A stretch of 64,000 nucleotides of DNA from Chryseobacterium taklimakanense (GCF_900187185.1 NZ_LT906465.1:1-64000), one strand, 5' to 3'. Shown: positions 55,574 to 64,000, counted from the stretch's first letter. The notes: generated by a model not told the origin, from the sequence alone. A program made the numbers and translations.

Positions 55574-56425
55574 ATGCTGCAGGTGGCCTTCATCATCAAT
55601 CCGTTTTCAGCCAGGAAAAATTACCATCCTTTTTTGAATGAACTCAAAAAGAAGGTTGAAAATCCGAATTTCTATATTTCGGAATCCATTGAAGGTACCG
55701 ATGAATTCATTAAAGACAATTTCGAGAATACCGAAATTTTTGTAGCCATTGGTGGTGACGGTACCATTTCAACGGTAGCAAAAAATATCATCCATACCGA
55801 AAAAATTCTCGCAATTTTTCCCGCGGGCTCTGGTAACGGTTTTTCAAATGAGACCAATTTTCACAAGAACCTGGATGAACTTCTGGAAAAAATCAAAACT
55901 AAAAACTCGCGGCAAATCGATACTTTTACCGTAAACGGCAGGCTTTCTATTAATGTCTCGGGGACCGGTTTCGACGGAAAAGTGGTGAAGGAATTCGAGA
56001 AAACTTCCCGCGGTTTTAAAAATTACATTAAAGTATCCATTCAGACTTTTTTTAATTATAAGCCGATTAAAGTAAAGTTTTCGGATGAAAAATACCATCA
56101 GTACAACGGCAAATATCTGATGCTGAATATTGCAAACACCCGTCAGTTTGGCAATAACGCTTACATTGCACCCAACGCGAGCAAAAGCGACGGTTTGGTG
56201 GATGTGGTTTTAGTAAAGAAATTTCCGCTGTCCTATTCACCTTTATTCGCCTTCAGAATGTTCACCAAAAAACTGAAGGACGACGACTATGTGACTTATC
56301 TTCCGGTCTCTGAAATTGAATTTGAAGTGAATACCAAAAACTGGCATCTCGACGGTGAATTCAATAAAATAAAATCTCCGGTCTCTATAAAAGTGTTGCC
56401 GAAAAGTTTAAGGATCTTGTTTTAA
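55574..56425 (+). CDS. Diacylglycerol kinase family lipid kinase
   Basis: The 283-residue protein belongs to the DAGK catalytic-domain family (YegS/DgkB/BmrU). ATG 55574 gives MLQVAFIINPFSARKNY; an in-frame Met at 55535 lies inside the gyrB terminator. The nucleotide motif GGDGTISTVAKN lies near residue 58 and the PAGSGNGFSNE loop near 84. The C-terminal beta domain includes WHLDGEF. It probably phosphorylates diacylglycerol or another lipid at the inner membrane; the exact lipid is unknown. Confidence 0.93.
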   Translation: MLQVAFIINPFSARKNYHPFLNELKKKVENPNFYISESIEGTDEFIKDNFENTEIFVAIGGDGTISTVAKNIIHTEKILAIFPAGSGNGFSNETNFHKNLDELLEKIKTKNSRQIDTFTVNGRLSINVSGTGFDGKVVKEFEKTSRGFKNYIKVSIQTFFNYKPIKVKFSDEKYHQYNGKYLMLNIANTRQFGNNAYIAPNASKSDGLVDVVLVKKFPLSYSPLFAFRMFTKKLKDDDYVTYLPVSEIEFEVNTKNWHLDGEFNKIKSPVSIKVLPKSLRILF

Positions 56426-56431
56426 TCCTTT

Positions 56432-58123
56432 TTAAGGAGCTTCCACAGCTACAGAATCATCACCTCTGCCGTCCGCCACGCCGATAATATTTCCCTTTTC
56501 ATCAATCACGATCATTTCCGTTCTGCCGATTTGGGAAATTCTTTCGATTTTGTAATTCATTTTTTCAAGATCAGAAATCGTGGTTTCGGGGAAGTTCTTT
56601 TCTACCGAAACACTTTCGGGAAGCCATTGGTGATGGAATTTAGGCGCGTTAACTGCCATATTTGGTGATAATTTAAAATCTATCGTGTTCACGATGGACT
56701 GGTAAACCGAAGTCGGAATCGTCGTTCCACCGGGAGTTCCCACAATGATATAGGGTTTTCCTTTTTTCAGAACGATCGTTGGTGTCATCGACGAAAGCAT
56801 CCTTTTTCCCGGCTCAATTTTATTCGCTTCGCCGCCTACTGCGCCAAACATATTCGGCACCCCTGGCTTTATGGAGAAATCGTCCATTTCATTATTAAGG
56901 AAGAATCCAGCGCCGGAAACAACAACCTTGCTGCCGTACAGCCCGTTGAGAGTGGTGGTAACTGCCGCAGCATTGCCGGCCTTGTCAACCACAGAAATGT
57001 GGGTCGTTTCTGTACTTTCTTTTGCAGGATTGATGATTTTTCCTACATCGCCGCTTCTTGTGGCCTGAGTTGGACTGTAGGATTTCCAGCGGTTTTTCAG
57101 GTAGTCATCAGAAATCAGCATAGCCGTTTTATCATTGATGAATGCCGGATCGCCCATGTATTCTGCACGGTCTGCAAAAGCGCGTCTTTCCGCCTCAATC
57201 ATGATTTGGACGGCTTTTGCGGAATTGTGCTGGTATTTTTCAATATTCTCAAAGCTGCTCATTTTCAACATTTGAGCCAGAATAATCCCTCCGGAAGAAG
57301 GTAGAGGCATTGTTACAATTTCATGGCCTTTATAATCAAACTTCATCGGTTTTCTTTCAGCGACTTTGTAGTTTTTTAGGTCTTTTAAAGAAATAATTCC
57401 GTTCCCCCGTTTCATTTCGGCAACGATCAGTTCAGCGGTTTTACCTTCGTAGAAACCTTTCATACCGTCTTTTTGGATGCGTTTCAGCGTTTCCGCGAGT
57501 TCCTTTTGAACCAGAAGATCACCGGCTTTCCATTTCTCATTCTTTACGAAAGCTGTTTTGCTGATGTTGTGTTTCAGAAATTCATCCCGCAAAGAATTCA
57601 AAAGATTGGCCTCCCGCTCAGTAATCGCAAATCCCTGTTCTGCTAAGTCAATTGCCGGCTGAATCAATTGATTCATAGGTAGATTACAGTGTTTCAAAGT
57701 GGCATAAAAGCCTGCCACAGAGCCCGGAATTCCGACTGCGAGCCTGCCGTTTTGTGAAAGGTCGGTGTTTGCATTTCCTTTTTTATCGAGGTACATATCG
57801 CGGGACGCCTTTTCCGGTGCGGTCTCGCGGTAATCGAGCGTGAATTTTTCTCCGTTGTTTTTCACGCCAACCAAAAATCCGCCGCCACCGATATTTCCCG
57901 CCTGTGGATAAACGACAGTGAGTGCATACTGGGTCGCAACGATGGCGTCATAAGCATTTCCGCCCATTTTCAGGATTGTAGCACCGGCTTCACTCGCCAG
58001 CGGATGCGCCGAAACTACAACGCCTTTATTTTTTACCCTGACTTCTTTTACGGTATTGAAATTCGTAAACTGAGCAAAGGTAAGCTGCGAAATTAATATC
58101 AGAAGAAAGTGGAATTTTTTCAT
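56432..58123 (-). CDS. ggt: Gamma-glutamyltransferase
   Basis: Ggt cleaves gamma-glutamyl peptides such as glutathione in the periplasm. ATG 58123 gives a signal peptide MKKFHFLLILISQLTFAQ; an ATG six codons earlier (58141) is less likely. The 563-residue proenzyme has the self-cleavage site before Thr in ESTETTHISVVD, the NLNGLYGS-like stretch TTTLNGLYGS, SSMTPTIVLKKGKPY near residue 460 and the large-subunit region GNAYDAIVATQYALTVVYPQ. Length and motif order are standard. It is convergent with the lipid-kinase gene, with 6 bp between stops. Confidence 0.96.
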   Translation of the reverse strand: MKKFHFLLILISQLTFAQFTNFNTVKEVRVKNKGVVVSAHPLASEAGATILKMGGNAYDAIVATQYALTVVYPQAGNIGGGGFLVGVKNNGEKFTLDYRETAPEKASRDMYLDKKGNANTDLSQNGRLAVGIPGSVAGFYATLKHCNLPMNQLIQPAIDLAEQGFAITEREANLLNSLRDEFLKHNISKTAFVKNEKWKAGDLLVQKELAETLKRIQKDGMKGFYEGKTAELIVAEMKRGNGIISLKDLKNYKVAERKPMKFDYKGHEIVTMPLPSSGGIILAQMLKMSSFENIEKYQHNSAKAVQIMIEAERRAFADRAEYMGDPAFINDKTAMLISDDYLKNRWKSYSPTQATRSGDVGKIINPAKESTETTHISVVDKAGNAAAVTTTLNGLYGSKVVVSGAGFFLNNEMDDFSIKPGVPNMFGAVGGEANKIEPGKRMLSSMTPTIVLKKGKPYIIVGTPGGTTIPTSVYQSIVNTIDFKLSPNMAVNAPKFHHQWLPESVSVEKNFPETTISDLEKMNYKIERISQIGRTEMIVIDEKGNIIGVADGRGDDSVAVEAP

Positions 58124-58229
58124 TAGTATACTTAAGTTCATTTTTTTGTAAAGTGCGTACAGGATCTTTTGTGCTTTGTTTTGTCCCTTTCAAAATTAAA
58201 TAAATGTTTCCGAAACTTATTAATTTTTT

Positions 58230-58237
58230 TAAATTTG
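58230..58237 (+). promoter_or_regulatory. -7 element of the threonine dehydrogenase gene
   Basis: TAAATTTG gives a leader of about 40 nt before ATG 58279. Confidence 0.55.
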
Positions 58238-58278
58238 CTATACACACACTTAATTCAAAAAAAAATCAATCGCTACAT

Positions 58279-59241
58279 ATGGAATCTTCCACGGAAAAAA
58301 TTTTGATTACCGGTGCTTTAGGACAGATCGGGACCGAACTTACCAACAGGTTAGTCGCTATTCATGGAAAGGAGAATGTCGTCGCTTCCGGGCTCGACCG
58401 GTTTGATAAAAACCTGACCTCGGCAGGCTATTACGAAAGGATGGATGTGACGAATACACAGTTGGTACGCCAGGTCATTAAGGAATATGAAATTACAACC
58501 GTGTACCATTTGGCGTCACTGCTTTCAGGAACTTCGGAAAAACAGCCGCTTTTCGCGTGGAAGCTGAACGTAGAGCCGCTGATCAATTTCTGTGAAATGG
58601 CCCGCGAAGGTTTGATTAAAAAGATTTTCTGGCCTAGTTCCATAGCTGTTTTCGGGAAAGGAATCCCCAAGGAAAACGTAGGACAGGACGTGGTTTTGAA
58701 TCCCACAACCGTTTACGGAATCTCGAAACTGGCGGGTGAGAAATGGTGTGAATATTATTTTGACAAGCACGGCGTAGATGTAAGGAGCATTCGGTATCCT
58801 GGACTCATTTCCTGGAAAACGCCGGCGGGCGGCGGCACAACAGACTATGCCGTAGAGATTTATTACGAAGCCATTGAAGAAGGAAAATACACCAGTTTCA
58901 TCTCAGAAAATACAGCAATGCCGATGCTTTATATGGATGATGCCATTAATGCGACTTTAAAATTAATGGAAGCCCCGAAAGAAAATATCACGGTTCGTTC
59001 ATCTTACAACTTGGGCGGTATGTCATTTACGCCGGCAGAACTTGCAGCGGAAATAAGGAAGGAAATTCCGGAATTTAAAATTGATTATAAACCGGATTTC
59101 CGTCAGGCGATTGCAGATTCGTGGCCGGCATCAATTGATGATTCAGTGGCGAAAAAAGATTGGGGATTAACCTATGATTTTGACATTACGGAAATGACAA
59201 GGGATATGATTAAAAATCTTAAAACGAAATTAAAACCATGA
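58279..59241 (+). CDS. L-threonine 3-dehydrogenase (short-chain, epimerase-like)
   Basis: The 320-residue protein is an extended short-chain dehydrogenase like the NAD-dependent threonine dehydrogenase of Flavobacterium frigidimaris. It has the Rossmann motif TGALGQIGTE (about residues 11-20), SSIAVFGKG near 120, the catalytic YGISK near 143-147, and the subfamily-specific PDFRQAIADSWPASIDDS near 275-292. It oxidises L-threonine to 2-amino-3-ketobutyrate. ATG 58279 was chosen because the earlier in-frame codon at 58204 precedes the promoter. No kbl gene is adjacent. Confidence 0.92.
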   Translation: MESSTEKILITGALGQIGTELTNRLVAIHGKENVVASGLDRFDKNLTSAGYYERMDVTNTQLVRQVIKEYEITTVYHLASLLSGTSEKQPLFAWKLNVEPLINFCEMAREGLIKKIFWPSSIAVFGKGIPKENVGQDVVLNPTTVYGISKLAGEKWCEYYFDKHGVDVRSIRYPGLISWKTPAGGGTTDYAVEIYYEAIEEGKYTSFISENTAMPMLYMDDAINATLKLMEAPKENITVRSSYNLGGMSFTPAELAAEIRKEIPEFKIDYKPDFRQAIADSWPASIDDSVAKKDWGLTYDFDITEMTRDMIKNLKTKLKP

Positions 59242-59316
59242 ACAATAGCTTTAAATAAAAATTTTAGCATTTTGTTCAACAGGTACTTATAAATTTTATA
59301 TCAAAAAAAGGTTTAA

Positions 59317-60069
59317 ATGATTCTTTTAACGTTCAATATCCTGAATAACTCCGGAATTTCCAGAAACGGAAGAGTATTGAGCGACACAGAACTTTTAGAA
59401 ATTACGCACAGAAATACTTTTTCAATTCTCAGAACTTTAGAAAATCACGATGTGAAATCTACGTTTTTCATCGACATTTCTATCGCTGAAAAAAGCACAG
59501 AACTATTAAAAAAAATAGTTTCCAAAGGCCATGAAGTTGCGTTCTATAACAGGAATTCGTCGTTAAAAGAAATCGAAAATGCGAAAAAACATGTTGAAGC
59601 AATTCTGGAGAAACCAGTCCGCGGAATCCGGCAGAAAGACGTCACAATATCTGTAAATGAACTTAAACTGCTTGAGTTCACTTACATCTCTAATATCGAA
59701 AATTCAAACATACTATTTCCTTTTAAAAGGTTGCAGCGCAGCACTGATATTTTGGAAGATCAGGGGTTGAGCATCGTTCCGGAAAGTATTTCGCCATATT
59801 CGCAGTTGCCCTATAATGATTTTGTCTTTCAGGCAGTTCCGATGAAATATTATCAGGGAATGGTAACAGAAACGCTGAAGAATGACGAGTTCGTTTTAAT
59901 CTATTTAAATACCTTTCAATTTACGGAAGGTCAGGATTTTAATATTAAAATGCCTTTCTACAGAAAATATAATTTAGGCAAAAAAATGGAGGATAAGCTT
60001 GAAGATTTTTTGGCGTGGACCAATGAAAATGAACTGGCGACAGCGCGTATGAAAGATTACATTTTATAG
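59317..60069 (+). CDS. Polysaccharide deacetylase-like protein with degenerate active site
   Basis: The 250-residue protein follows the NodB fold of the PEP-CTERM-type deacetylase subfamily. It has a first strand ILLTFNILNN, then STFFIDISIAEKSTELLKKI, SKGHEVAFYNRNSS, PVRGIRQKD and a C-terminal strand region FVLIYLNTFQF. In active NodB proteins the first strand ends in an Asp pair (TFDD or TFDVED) and GHE is followed by an HxxxH-type metal site. Here these read TFNILNN and AFYNRN, so the metal ligands are missing. It is likely non-catalytic or altered in function. Confidence 0.78.
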   Translation: MILLTFNILNNSGISRNGRVLSDTELLEITHRNTFSILRTLENHDVKSTFFIDISIAEKSTELLKKIVSKGHEVAFYNRNSSLKEIENAKKHVEAILEKPVRGIRQKDVTISVNELKLLEFTYISNIENSNILFPFKRLQRSTDILEDQGLSIVPESISPYSQLPYNDFVFQAVPMKYYQGMVTETLKNDEFVLIYLNTFQFTEGQDFNIKMPFYRKYNLGKKMEDKLEDFLAWTNENELATARMKDYIL

Positions 60070-60096
60070 CTGGAATTCGATAAATGTGAAAAGCAC

Positions 60097-60104
60097 TATC
60101 TTTG
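60097..60104 (+). promoter_or_regulatory. -7 element of the DEAD-box gene, 4 nt from its ATG
   Basis: TATCTTTG is separated from ATG 60109 by CCGC. A leaderless transcript is predicted. Confidence 0.62.
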
Positions 60105-60108
60105 CCGC

Positions 60109-61464
60109 ATGGATCCATATACTTTTGCTGAATTTGGTTTACCGGAGAAAATCCTTGATGTGCTGGCTGATTTAGAGCTTTTTGTGCCGACGCCTATCCA
60201 GGAGAAAAGCTTTAAACCTATTTTATCGGGACGAGATATCATGGGAATTGCACAGACGGGCACCGGAAAAACGTTGGCTTACCTTCTTCCTGTTTTGAAG
60301 CAGTGGAAGTATAACAAAAACGGGAATCCTACGGTTTTGGTGTTGGTTCCCACGCGCGAGCTTGTGGTGCAGGTCACCGAAATCCTTGAAAAACTTACCG
60401 AAAACATAACGGCAAGAGTGATCGGCGTTTATGGCGGTAAAAATATCAATACGCAGAAACTGCTTTTTAACGACGGCTGCGATATTTTGGTTGGCACGCC
60501 TGGCCGCGTGATGGATCTGGCGATTGACAATGCAATTTCCCTGAAAGAAGTTCAGAAACTAATCATCGATGAGTTTGATGAAATGCTGAATTTGGGCTTC
60601 CGTCCCCAGCTGACGCACATTTTTGAGATGATGCGTGAAAAACGCCAGAACATTCTCTTTTCCGCAACCATGACCGAAGCGGTGGATGATATGCTGGAGG
60701 ACTATTTCGCCAGCCCCATAGAAATTTCCCTCGCAAAGTCCGGAACGCCTCTCGAAAAAATTGAACAGACCGGGTACAAAGTTGAAAATTTCAACACAAA
60801 AATAAATCTTTTAAAGCATCTTCTTGAGACTGAAAACGACCTTTCCAAAGTATTGATTTTCAATAATAACAAGCGTCACGCAGATTTGCTTTTTAATAAA
60901 ATTGATGAGCTTTTCCCGGGGCAGTTCGATGTGATCCATTCCAATAAATCCCAGAACTACCGTCTGAAAGCGATGAAATCCTTTGAAAATGAGTTAATTC
61001 GCGGACTGATTACAACGGATGTGATGGCGAGGGGCCTTGATATTTCTGATATCACGCACGTCATCAATTTTGAGGTGCCTGAAGTGCCGGAACAGTATAT
61101 TCACAGAATCGGCCGAACCGGACGTGCAGATAAAGATGGTAAGGCAATTACTTTTGTGACGAAAAAAGAAGAACCTTTACTGCTTGAGATTGAGGTTCTT
61201 ATGGATAAGGAATTAACTTTCATTGATTTCCCTTCGGAAGTAAAAATCGATCCAAAGAAAATTGCTTCCGAGCAGGAAGACGTGAAGATGAAAAACGCCC
61301 ATACCGTGAAACTGGAAGAAGGCGGCGGCGCATTCCACGAGAAAAAGGATAAGAATAAAAAAGTAAACCTCGGCGGACCGAAAGCGCGCTACAAACCAAA
61401 ATCAAAACCCGGCGGTAACCGGGCTCAGGCAAAATCAAAATCTAAGGCAAAACGAAAAAAATAA
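60109..61464 (+). CDS. DEAD-box RNA helicase (DEFD variant)
   Basis: The 451-residue protein has two RecA-like domains with Q motif (PTPIQEKS), Walker A AQTGTGKT at 48-55, PTREL, GTPGR, motif II DEFD at 154-157 in place of DEAD, motif III SAT, and HRIGRTGRA. A basic Lys/Gly/Ala-rich tail of about 80 residues follows. It probably remodels RNA in cold adaptation, ribosome assembly or decay. The DEFD box is a conservative change known in some relatives, so activity is likely retained. Confidence 0.94.
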   Translation: MDPYTFAEFGLPEKILDVLADLELFVPTPIQEKSFKPILSGRDIMGIAQTGTGKTLAYLLPVLKQWKYNKNGNPTVLVLVPTRELVVQVTEILEKLTENITARVIGVYGGKNINTQKLLFNDGCDILVGTPGRVMDLAIDNAISLKEVQKLIIDEFDEMLNLGFRPQLTHIFEMMREKRQNILFSATMTEAVDDMLEDYFASPIEISLAKSGTPLEKIEQTGYKVENFNTKINLLKHLLETENDLSKVLIFNNNKRHADLLFNKIDELFPGQFDVIHSNKSQNYRLKAMKSFENELIRGLITTDVMARGLDISDITHVINFEVPEVPEQYIHRIGRTGRADKDGKAITFVTKKEEPLLLEIEVLMDKELTFIDFPSEVKIDPKKIASEQEDVKMKNAHTVKLEEGGGAFHEKKDKNKKVNLGGPKARYKPKSKPGGNRAQAKSKSKAKRKK

Positions 61465-61472
61465 ACAGGCAA

Positions 61473-61499
61473 ACTCCCGAAACCTGTTGGGATTTTTTC
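61473..61499 (+). terminator. Weak terminator after the DEAD-box gene
   Basis: A short TCCC/GGGA stem with flanking pairs is followed by six T residues. The stem is weak, so confidence is modest. Confidence 0.45.
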
Positions 61500-61520
61500 A
61501 TTAACTCTTAAGCTGTCTTT

Positions 61521-62177
61521 TCATTTCATATAAGGTCTCATCGTTCGTGCCCAAATTTCATACCCTGCCGGGAGCATGTGCAGCATATCGCCGAGGAAGA
61601 GGTCTTTCCGCACGCTGCCGGTTCCATCTTCCATGGGTTTCACGATGTCTATATATTCCGAATTGGCTTTCCGGTTCATAAAACGCTCAATTTTAGCATT
61701 GGCTTTTTCTATTTCCGGCCAAAGGTGTTCACGGCTTGGTGAGCGCTTCATCGAAATATAATCAACTTCAATGTTCGGATATTTACTCCGTATGGTTCGG
61801 TAGAATTGTTTAAACCTTTTAAAAGCCGCTGATGCGGTGGTTTTCTCTTTGTCGTAAGCCATGTCGTTTTCACCACAGTAGATGATGATCTGTTTCGGGT
61901 GGTACGGGTTTAATAGATCTTCTGCATAAAAATTAAGATCAGCAATCCGCGATCCGCCAAAACCACGGTTGATAATGGGCCTATCAGGAAAATAACTGTA
62001 TACATCGCGCCAATTCGTGAAAGATGAACTTCCGATCAGCAAAATAGCATCTTTCGGAGGTGGGTTCAGGCTGTCCTGTTTTTTAAATTCCTGGATGTCA
62101 TTCCAGAAATCCGGTTTCTGCTGAGCAAACAGGCCCGAGAATATCAATATTGAAAAGAAGAACAGTAATTTTTTCAC
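61521..62177 (-). CDS. Secreted SGNH/GDSL-type hydrolase
   Basis: The 218-residue protein has a signal peptide (KKLLFFFSILIFSGLFAQ) and the SGNH blocks: LLIGSSSFTNW with the nucleophile Ser near residue 50, GGSRIADL near 74, GENDMAYD near 102, and the catalytic Asp-His in GDMLHMLPAGY near 196-206. It probably deacylates a lipid or glycan in the periplasm; the substrate is unknown. The start codon is GTG at 62177. It is downstream of the iron alcohol dehydrogenase gene on the same strand, with a hairpin between them. Confidence 0.9.
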   Translation of the reverse strand: MKKLLFFFSILIFSGLFAQQKPDFWNDIQEFKKQDSLNPPPKDAILLIGSSSFTNWRDVYSYFPDRPIINRGFGGSRIADLNFYAEDLLNPYHPKQIIIYCGENDMAYDKEKTTASAAFKRFKQFYRTIRSKYPNIEVDYISMKRSPSREHLWPEIEKANAKIERFMNRKANSEYIDIVKPMEDGTGSVRKDLFLGDMLHMLPAGYEIWARTMRPYMK

Positions 62178-62200
62178 AGTTAAAGATCAAATTTTGAATT

Positions 62201-62242
62201 AAAAATAAAATCCGTTCCAGCTCGCGAAATGGATTTTTATTT
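62201..62242 (-). terminator. Terminator of the iron alcohol dehydrogenase gene
   Basis: On the minus strand AAATAAAAATCC pairs imperfectly with GGATTTTATTT around a 17-nt loop and runs into TTTTTAATT. The long loop and AT-rich stem make it moderate evidence. Confidence 0.5.
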
Positions 62243-62250
62243 ACACACTT

Positions 62251-63414
62251 TTAATAACTCATTTCCACGATTTTGTAGGCATCCTGTGGCGTGAGCTTTC
62301 GGTATTCGCCTTGCCCAAGCCAGTTTCTGTCGGTAAATGCCTGCTCAACTTTTTTCGCGGTATCTTTATAATCGTCGGTATATTCCGAAAGTTTGGTTTT
62401 AATGCCTAAACTTTGGAAGAATTCTTCCATTTTCTGGATGCCTTTTTCGGCTTTTTCTTCCAGAGTGCCTTCAGTGATATTCCACACGCGTTCAGCATAT
62501 TGCGCCAGTTTTTCTTTTTTGGAATTAAAATTATAACGGTAGTGGGACGGCGCGATGATAGCCAGCGTCCTTGCGTGGTCAATTCCGTACTGTGCCGTTA
62601 GTTCGTGTCCCATTCCATGAACAGCCCAATCGGTCGGAACGCCTTTGGCAATCAGTCCGTTAAGTGCCATTGTGCAGCACCACATAAAGTTGGCAGCAGC
62701 ATCATAATCAAATTCTTCATTCATAACTTTTGGAGCGACTTCCTGCAAGGTTTGTAAAATGCTTTCAGAAAATCTGTCCTGTAAAGTCGCTGCAGTTTTA
62801 TAAGTCATATACTGTTCCAGCACATGGGTGTAGGCGTCCGCAATCCCGTTTGCAATCTGGTTTTTCGGGATGGAGCGCACCACTTCCGGATCTAAAACTG
62901 AAACCACCGGAAAAAGCCCGGGTCCGCCGCTGGAAAGTTTTTCGCCGGTTCCTCGTCTTGAGATGACGTAGCCCGAATTCATTTCAGAGCCGGTTGCCGG
63001 CAAAGTAAGTACGGTTGCAAAAGGCATTCCCTGGCCTTCGAAAGTTCTTACAGGTTTTCTCAGGATATCCCACGGTTCGCCATCGTAGTTGGCTGCGGCT
63101 GACAAAAATTTGGTCCCGTCGATTACCGAACCGCCACCTACTGCAAGTAAATAATTGATATTCTTTTCTTTAATTATTTTTAAAGCCTCCATCAGAACTT
63201 CATATTCCGGATTGGCAGGGATACCGCCGAATTCTTCGATTTTATGGCCTTTCAGGGCATCTTTTACCTGATCGTAAACACCGTTTTTCATAATACTTCC
63301 GCCGCCGTATAGCATCAGGATATTGGCATCCTGTGGAATTTCTTTTGCAAGTTTTGCAATTTCACCTTTACCGAAAAGGATTTTGGTAGGATTTTTCAAT
63401 TCAAAATTGAGCAT
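62251..63414 (-). CDS. Iron-containing alcohol dehydrogenase (YqhD/BDH type)
   Basis: The 387-residue protein reduces aldehydes or ketones with NAD(P)H and resembles YqhD and NADH-dependent butanol dehydrogenases: LYGGGSIMKNGVYDQV, AVGGGSVIDGTKF near residue 93, TLPATGSEMNSGYVI near 138, and iron ligands in GIADAYTHVLEQY near 190, GMGHELTAQYGIDHA near 268. YqhD-type enzymes handle toxic aldehydes; the true substrate is unknown. A -7 element lies 16 nt before the ATG. Confidence 0.93.
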   Translation of the reverse strand: MLNFELKNPTKILFGKGEIAKLAKEIPQDANILMLYGGGSIMKNGVYDQVKDALKGHKIEEFGGIPANPEYEVLMEALKIIKEKNINYLLAVGGGSVIDGTKFLSAAANYDGEPWDILRKPVRTFEGQGMPFATVLTLPATGSEMNSGYVISRRGTGEKLSSGGPGLFPVVSVLDPEVVRSIPKNQIANGIADAYTHVLEQYMTYKTAATLQDRFSESILQTLQEVAPKVMNEEFDYDAAANFMWCCTMALNGLIAKGVPTDWAVHGMGHELTAQYGIDHARTLAIIAPSHYRYNFNSKKEKLAQYAERVWNITEGTLEEKAEKGIQKMEEFFQSLGIKTKLSEYTDDYKDTAKKVEQAFTDRNWLGQGEYRKLTPQDAYKIVEMSY

Positions 63415-63430
63415 AACTTTAATTTTTATC

Positions 63431-63438
63431 CAAATTTA
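63431..63438 (-). promoter_or_regulatory. -7 element of the iron alcohol dehydrogenase gene
   Basis: TAAATTTG on the minus strand lies 16 nt before ATG 63414. Confidence 0.55.
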
Positions 63439-63516
63439 AGGAATATTAAAGCGTTTAAACGGTTTGGGATTATAAATATTTCCTAAAATTAACTTAGATA
63501 AATGTTTAAAATCGCA

Positions 63517-63524
63517 TAAATTTG
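63517..63524 (+). promoter_or_regulatory. -7 element of ppc, 4 nt from its ATG
   Basis: TAAATTTG is separated from ATG 63529 by TTAG. A leaderless transcript is predicted. Confidence 0.6.
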
Positions 63525-63528
63525 TTAG

Positions 63529-64000
63529 ATGCTAAACGAACAGTTAAAAGAAAAATTCCGGCAGGTAGTAGAGAATAAATTCCAGATTTATAACTCCCTT
63601 TTCATGAGCCTGCCATACGATAAAATGACCAATATCGGGATGCTGCTCCCATTTTTATACGAAGAAAGCAAAGCCGGTTACGAAGCCGGGAAAGATCCGC
63701 TGCAGATTGTGGAAGAATTCTTTACCAAACATACCGAACTGCGGACCGAGGAGCAGAAACTTGAACTTTTGTTTAAGATCATCCAGTACATCGAGAGACA
63801 GGTTGTGCTTTTTGACAGTATCGAGGATGCCGCTTTCTCAAAGCTGCATTCCGAAAGCGATGCCGGGACGGTGATGCAGCTCCACGAACGCAGTGTTCAG
63901 GAAAACAAGCTGGACGAAATTCGTGCAAAGATGAAGGATTTTGCGGTAAGAGTGGTTTTCACTGCGCACCCGACTCAGTTTTATCCTAATGCTGTTCAGG
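63529..64000 (+). CDS. ppc: Phosphoenolpyruvate carboxylase, 5' part (runs off the window)
   Basis: The 157 codons present are the N-terminal part of a Bacteroidota-type PEP carboxylase, which adds bicarbonate to phosphoenolpyruvate to refill oxaloacetate. The reading frame is open to the window end. The family's TAHP motif appears as VFTAHPTQ with the catalytic His147; Gln replaces the more usual Glu after TAHPT. An N-terminal helical part (EKFRQVVENKFQIYNSLF) precedes it. The rest of the gene, including the GRGGS-type sites, lies beyond the window. Confidence 0.88.
   Translation, partial: MLNEQLKEKFRQVVENKFQIYNSLFMSLPYDKMTNIGMLLPFLYEESKAGYEAGKDPLQIVEEFFTKHTELRTEEQKLELLFKIIQYIERQVVLFDSIEDAAFSKLHSESDAGTVMQLHERSVQENKLDEIRAKMKDFAVRVVFTAHPTQFYPNAVQ

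Overview
The window reads as a chromosome segment from a Bacteroidota bacterium, most likely family Weeksellaceae (the Chryseobacterium/Kaistella/Epilithonimonas group). The reasons are the type IX secretion and gliding genes (porV, porU, gldJ), the order dnaA, low-molecular-weight phosphatase, RsmI-like methylase at the left edge, AT-rich intergenic DNA, an almost complete lack of Shine-Dalgarno sequences, and many copies of the Bacteroidetes -7 promoter element TAnnTTTG. The genus is an inference. Base 1 is the first base of dnaA, so the sequence appears to have been linearised at dnaA. No rRNA, CRISPR array, prophage or transposase gene was seen.

Layout. 1-9 kb: dnaA, phosphatase, methylase, an eRF1-domain-3-like protein, a DUF2891 protein, a PBP4-type carboxypeptidase, an orphan histidine kinase and an M1 peptidase. 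9-21 kb: tatC, kdsD, recQ, a glycosyltransferase, lpdA (E3), a KTSC protein, a CvfB-like protein, tRNA-Pro(GGG), a short SSB, an HRDC protein, hisS and a half-size EamA transporter. 21-29 kb: a YtxH-like protein, porV, porU and gldJ. 28-34 kb: murF, a NUDIX protein, an SRPBCC protein, anmK, lptC and an outer-membrane barrel. 34-43 kb: a DNA polymerase III delta' subunit, the rpsF-rpsR-rplI operon, a ClC antiporter, the E2 acyltransferase, an aadS-like gene, lipB and a TetR regulator. 43-50 kb: the complete trpEGDCFBA operon on the minus strand. 50-64 kb: lysS, a decayed DUF559 element, an epoxide hydrolase, gyrB, a lipid kinase, gamma-glutamyltransferase, threonine dehydrogenase, a degenerate polysaccharide deacetylase, a DEAD-box helicase, an SGNH hydrolase, an iron alcohol dehydrogenase and the 5' end of ppc.

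How genes work together. LpdA, the E2 subunit and LipB serve 2-oxoacid dehydrogenases and their lipoylation. PorU and PorV are outer-membrane parts of the type IX system, with GldJ as a periplasmic lipoprotein. MurF, DacB, AnmK and Ggt act on peptidoglycan or its precursors and on glutathione-type peptides. KdsD and LptC serve lipopolysaccharide synthesis and export. The trp genes make tryptophan from chorismate.

The most striking signals are regulatory. Upstream of trpE lies an unannotated 21-codon leader ORF with three consecutive Trp codons, followed by a 12-bp intrinsic terminator and by segments that can form the competing antiterminator. This is a complete transcription attenuator whose -7 element sits only 5 nt from the leader ATG. 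Seven other genes also have TAnnTTTG only 4-5 nt from their ATG and are predicted to make leaderless mRNAs. A strong promoter and a hairpin terminator about 70 nt apart, between tetR and trpA, look like an unannotated small RNA. A frameshifted DUF559 nuclease gene is bounded by inverted hairpin repeats and looks like a small decayed mobile cassette.
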